64,000 nucleotides of DNA. Source: WQUF01 sp031549525 (GTDB taxonomy: Bacteria > Bacillota > Clostridia > Clostridiales > Clostridiaceae). The stretch is from contig JAVBPQ010000023.1 in the NCBI GenBank assembly GCA_031549525.1, positions 18,746 through 82,745 of the forward strand. Reading direction: 5' to 3'. This document shows, piece after piece, positions 61,419-64,000 of the stretch. A program made the position numbers and the translations under genes. Under the pieces are notes generated by a model that had not been told where the DNA came from, ran no database searches, and saw nothing but the letters and a program-made list of their open reading frames with translations. How positions within the stretch are numbered: the first letter of the stretch is position 1; each line of letters opens with the position of its first letter.

Positions 61419-62129
61419 TTACTTTCTAAGATCCTCTAAAAGTTCAGTTTTAGATTTTGTCTTATCATCAACTTCTTTTAATATTTTAGCAGGTGCCCCT
61501 GCTGCAACGACTCCTTCTTTAATATCGCAAGTTACTACAGAGCCTGCAGCTATCACTGATCCTCTGCCAATACGCACTCCTTCTAATATAACTGCATTAG
61601 CACCTATTAATACATTATCTTCAATTATGCATGGTTCCTTAGAGGGAGGTTCTAATACTCCTGCTATTACAGCACCTGCTCCAAGGTGAACATTTTTACC
61701 AAGCTTTCCTCTTGCACCAACCACTGCATTCATATCTATCATGGTGTTTTCACCAATTTCTGCACCTATGTTTATAACAGCTCCCATCATTATTACAGCA
61801 CCTTTTCCTATTATTACATTATCACGTATAATAGCTCCAGGTTCAATTCTTGCATCTATATTTAATAAATCAAGCATTGGTATTGCTGAATTTCTTCTAT
61901 CATTTTCTATTCTATATCGTTTAATATAATTTTTATTTTTTTCAATGAGTGATAACACTTCTTTTGCTTCACCAAATATGATGGTTGAATCTTCCTCGCC
62001 ATAGTGTTCAAAATCTTTTAAATTTATCTTTTTAATATCCCCAGAAATATAAGCTTTTATAGGAGTAATTTTTTTTGCATCTTTTATATATCTTGCTATT
62101 TCATAAGGGTCTGTTAAATTATAATTCAT
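61419..62129 (-). CDS. dapH: Tetrahydrodipicolinate N-acetyltransferase
   Basis: Acetyl-CoA-dependent step of the acetylase branch of diaminopimelate and lysine synthesis. 236 residues, the DapH length. N-terminal DapH-type domain (NYNLTDPYEIARYIKDAKK, about 2-20; TPIKAYISGD), followed by left-handed beta-helix hexapeptide repeats (ARIEPGAIIRDNVIIG; IEDNVLIGANAVILEG; VGAGA-type turns). It uses the same pathway as dapG at 52094. ATG 62129 has no Shine-Dalgarno next to it; AAAGGAGG lies 69-76 bases upstream, beyond a long hairpin. A 14-codon ORF inside the hairpin is an alternative coupling device. Confidence 0.94.
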   Translation of the reverse strand: MNYNLTDPYEIARYIKDAKKITPIKAYISGDIKKINLKDFEHYGEEDSTIIFGEAKEVLSLIEKNKNYIKRYRIENDRRNSAIPMLDLLNIDARIEPGAIIRDNVIIGKGAVIMMGAVINIGAEIGENTMIDMNAVVGARGKLGKNVHLGAGAVIAGVLEPPSKEPCIIEDNVLIGANAVILEGVRIGRGSVIAAGSVVTCDIKEGVVAAGAPAKILKEVDDKTKSKTELLEDLRK

Positions 62130-62205
62130 TTATTGTCGTTACTTAAAACTTATAAAACTTGTAGTAGCTTTATAATGCTGCATGTTTTAATGTAACGCCT
62201 CCTTT
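62127..62205 (-). promoter_or_regulatory. dapH ribosome site joined to its ATG across a long hairpin
   Basis: On the minus strand AAAGGAGG (62205-62198) abuts CGTTAC-A-TTAAAAC, which pairs with GTTTTAA-GTAACG (62149-62137): 13 pairs with one bulged A. Inside, TTATAAA / TTTATAA adds 7 more. Seven bases after the stem comes the dapH ATG. The folded distance from Shine-Dalgarno to ATG is thus 7 bases, the linear distance 68. A 14-codon ORF (62183-62139) lies within the hairpin. Confidence 0.65.
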
Positions 62206-62259
62206 CTTAACATTTTCAAATTTATTTCAGGTGTTTGCTGCAACATGCAAATAAGATAT

Positions 62260-62288
62260 ATTATAAATTGTTTATGAGAGTTAAGCAA
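62260..62288 (-). promoter_or_regulatory. dapH promoter
   Basis: On the minus strand TTGCTT (62288-62283), 17-base spacer, TATAAT (62265-62260). Back-to-back with the promoter of the MBL gene. Confidence 0.7.
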
Positions 62289-62295
62289 ATCCTTG

Positions 62296-62325
62296 TTGCA
62301 AAAATGCTGCTTTTTTGGGTATAAT
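62296..62325 (+). promoter_or_regulatory. Promoter of the MBL-fold gene
   Basis: TTGCAA (62296-62301), 18-base spacer, TATAAT (62320-62325). Its -35 lies seven bases from that of dapH on the other strand. Confidence 0.65.
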
Positions 62326-62390
62326 CTTTAAAAGATAGAAGATTATATAAAAAAATATATAATAATTATAATATTATAAGGAAAGAAGTT

Positions 62391-63275
62391 TTGGAAATGT
62401 ATGAATTAGTTCAAGTAGGTAAATCAACTTATTATATAAAATCTCCAACTAATATGGGGATATACAAGGTAAATGAAAATGACATCTATTTAATAGATAG
62501 CGGAAACAATAAAGAAGTTGGCAGAAAGGTATTAAAGATAATAAAGGATAATAATTGGAACTTAATAGCAATTATAAATACTCATTCAAATGCTGACCAT
62601 GTAAATGGAAATTCATTTATTCAAGCAAGGACAAATTGTAAGATAATATCAACTGATATTGAAAATGTATTTATAAAACACCCTATTTTAGAGTTATCTT
62701 ATTTTTATGGAGGAAATCCTTTTAAAGAATTAAAAAACAGATTCTTATTAGCAGAAGTCTCAAACCCAACTGGGAGTATTGAAAATTCTACAATAGAGGG
62801 GCTTGAATTTATAGATTTAAAAGGACATTCATTTGACATGTTTGGAGTTAAGACTTCTGATGGTGTGTATTTTCTAGCCGATAGCATATTTTCAGAGGAA
62901 GTTTTATCAAAGCATCAATTGATTTTAATTTATAATTTGAGAGACTACCTAAATACTCTTTGCAAGATTGAAGATTTAAAAGGTGAATTGTTTATACCTT
63001 CTCATTGTGAACCTTTTAAAGATCCTCATGAAATTGTAAGGATAAACAGAGATAAGGCATATGAAGTGATTAATTTAATTCTAGATATTGTAAAAGTTAA
63101 AACTACTTTTGAAGATATTTTAAAAGGTGTATTAGATCATTATGGATTTATTTTGGACCCTAATACATATGTATTGCTTGGAAGTACAGTGAAAGCATAT
63201 TTAACATATCTATATGAGGAAGATAAGATAAAATACCTCTTTGTAGATAATAGGATGCATTGGGAGAGAAATTAA
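62391..63275 (+). CDS. MBL-fold (metallo-beta-lactamase-like) hydrolase
   Basis: 294 residues. Glyoxalase II-like MBL fold: IYLIDSGNN strand, the metal motif HSNADH at 65-70 (Asn where most members have the second His of HxHxDH), DLKGHSFDMFG with a third His, LADSIF with the bridging Asp, and IPSHCEP with the last His. The substrate is unknown. TTG 62391 is 8 bases from AAGGA; ATG 62397 is an alternative start. It has its own promoter, divergent from dapH. Confidence 0.8.
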   Translation: MEMYELVQVGKSTYYIKSPTNMGIYKVNENDIYLIDSGNNKEVGRKVLKIIKDNNWNLIAIINTHSNADHVNGNSFIQARTNCKIISTDIENVFIKHPILELSYFYGGNPFKELKNRFLLAEVSNPTGSIENSTIEGLEFIDLKGHSFDMFGVKTSDGVYFLADSIFSEEVLSKHQLILIYNLRDYLNTLCKIEDLKGELFIPSHCEPFKDPHEIVRINRDKAYEVINLILDIVKVKTTFEDILKGVLDHYGFILDPNTYVLLGSTVKAYLTYLYEEDKIKYLFVDNRMHWERN

Positions 63276-63448
63276 TCCTAAAGCAATGAATATTTTATAT
63301 ATACACCTCTTTATTTTGTTAATTTTGTCAATTCATAAAATTTTCTTATTATTTGGCAAGAGTTTTTTTTATTTTTATCATAATTTTTTAATTTTTAAAA
63401 TAGATATTTAATAATAGACTAAATTTTAAATTAAAGAGGTGTAGTAAT
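63276..63448. other. AT-rich spacer with a possible promoter
   Basis: No gene. TTGTCA (63325-63330), 16-base spacer, TATTAT (63347-63352) could drive the next gene. A weak TTCTT..AAGAG hairpin followed by eight T near 63345-63370 may end the MBL transcript. Confidence 0.35.
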
Positions 63449-64000
63449 ATGACTAATAACGATGATTCAAGATTTCAAGAAGAAGAAAAGGGATTGACTG
63501 TAGACTTTAACGACCCAATGGTTCAAGAGCTTTTAAATGAGGTAAGAGAAGAAAAAAAGAAAAAAGAAGCTTTGGAAAATAGTAAAGCTGATAATGATAA
63601 TATTCAAAATTTAAATGAGATAGATATATTTCAAAATTTTCAGAGGATTCCTATATTAAAGCTTAGGGCTGAGGATAAGCTAAATTTTTTCGATTTTCCC
63701 GACAATGAGCAACTCCTGAACGCTATTTCATCCATAGAAAATGACAATATTTTAAGCCCTTGCATTGCTTTAGATGATGGAGATGGAAAGTATACTGTAA
63801 TAATAGGCAGAACAAGGCTTATAGCTCTTCGTGCTCTCTATGATGTTTCAAAATCGCATAAATATAGCACTCTTCCATGTTTTATTATAGAAAAAGATAA
63901 AATAGACCCTCTAAAGCTTGAAAGCATGATAATATCTTCTAATTTAAGCTATAGAACAATCTCAAGAAAAACTTTTATTCGAGCTACTTTAAAGATGGAT
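63449..64000 (+). CDS. ParB-like N-terminal domain protein (3' end cut off by the window)
   Basis: 184 codons open to the end of the window. AGAGGTG is seven bases before ATG 63449. The first 65 residues are charged and probably disordered (EEKKKKEALENSKADND). From about residue 70 a ParB/sulfiredoxin-like domain is suggested: PILKLRAEDK, ILSPCIALDDGDGKYTVIIGRTRLIALRAL (where the GxxRLxA pattern resembles the ParB box), and SSNLSYRTISRKTF. Canonical ParB has IENLQR at the last site; here it is SNLSYR. Not linked to parA, gidB or the origin here, so a Noc/ParB-type segregation role is doubtful. Confidence 0.6.
   Translation, partial: MTNNDDSRFQEEEKGLTVDFNDPMVQELLNEVREEKKKKEALENSKADNDNIQNLNEIDIFQNFQRIPILKLRAEDKLNFFDFPDNEQLLNAISSIENDNILSPCIALDDGDGKYTVIIGRTRLIALRALYDVSKSHKYSTLPCFIIEKDKIDPLKLESMIISSNLSYRTISRKTFIRATLKMD

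Noticed and set aside
62139..62183. 14-codon ORF with AAAGGAGG upstream, as a dapH leader peptide
   Set aside because: The spacing from Shine-Dalgarno to its ATG is 14 bases, it has one Lys near its start and one at its end (no run of regulatory codons), and its sequence is dictated by the inverted repeat. Kept only as an alternative to hairpin bridging.
62206..62325. Lysine riboswitch upstream of dapH
   Set aside because: The leader is about 125 bases, AT-rich, with no five-helix lysine aptamer pattern.
1..64000. CRISPR arrays, tRNA or rRNA genes, insertion sequences, prophage
   Set aside because: No regularly spaced repeats, cloverleaf-like segments, transposase or integrase frames, or phage structural genes were seen on either strand.

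Overview
The window looks like chromosome of a low-GC, spore-forming member of the Clostridia (Bacillota). The evidence is the AT-rich sequence (about 30% GC by eye), strong AGGAGG-type ribosome sites, CodY, PolC, RNase Y, GatCAB, YmxH, TepA, SpoIIIE-type FtsK, and a gene order that follows the Bacillus/Clostridium backbone (frr-uppS-cdsA-dxr-rseP-ispG-polC-rimP-nusA-ylxR-ylxQ-infB-rbfA-nrnA-truB-ribF-rpsO-pnp-ymxH-dapG-tepA-spoIIIE-rimO-pgsA-recA-rny). No rRNA, tRNA, insertion sequence, prophage or CRISPR array was seen, and no species is assigned.

Layout. 1-7407: pcrA (5' end cut off), ligA and gatCAB, one co-directional unit closed by a terminator. 7446-8113: very AT-rich gap. 8114-13355: an ECF-type sigma factor followed by two tandem membrane-anchored beta-propeller proteins, probably a signalling island. 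13454-18638: three tandem M42 aminopeptidases, a DUF4438 protein and an MFS transporter, suggesting peptide or amino-acid use. 18656-22012 (minus strand): arcA, a LOR/SDH-type ornithine cyclodeaminase candidate and argF, i.e. arginine breakdown feeding ornithine and proline. Upstream of arcA is a promoter and what looks like a transcription attenuator. 22596-24570 (minus): yraN and comM. 24699-28635: dprA, topA, codY. 28775-31941: rpsB, tsf, pyrH, frr. 32080-41473: isoprenoid, lipid and membrane genes plus polC. 41618-49478: the nusA-infB translation operon, ribF and rpsO. 49577-61320: pnp to rny. 61419-62129 (minus): dapH. 62391-64000: an MBL-fold protein and the start of a ParB-domain protein cut off by the window end.

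Genes working together. pcrA/ligA, dprA/comM and recA handle DNA repair and uptake. uppS, cdsA, dxr, ispG and pgsA make undecaprenyl phosphate precursors and phospholipids. dapG and dapH belong to the lysine/diaminopimelate/dipicolinate branch. The arginine cluster and the peptidase cluster fit an amino-acid-fermenting life with Stickland-type metabolism, with CodY as the likely global nutrient sensor.

The least expected signal is in translation starts. Three genes (dapH, topA, ribF) have no Shine-Dalgarno near the start codon. Each has a strong one upstream, separated from the start by a stem-loop whose closing stem would bring the two together. The dapH case is the clearest: about 20 base pairs, with the SD abutting the stem and the ATG 7 nt after it. 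uppS is a weaker fourth case. Other points worth checking are the arcA leader with three mutually exclusive stems, the sigma/propeller island, and a candidate small RNA near 22400.
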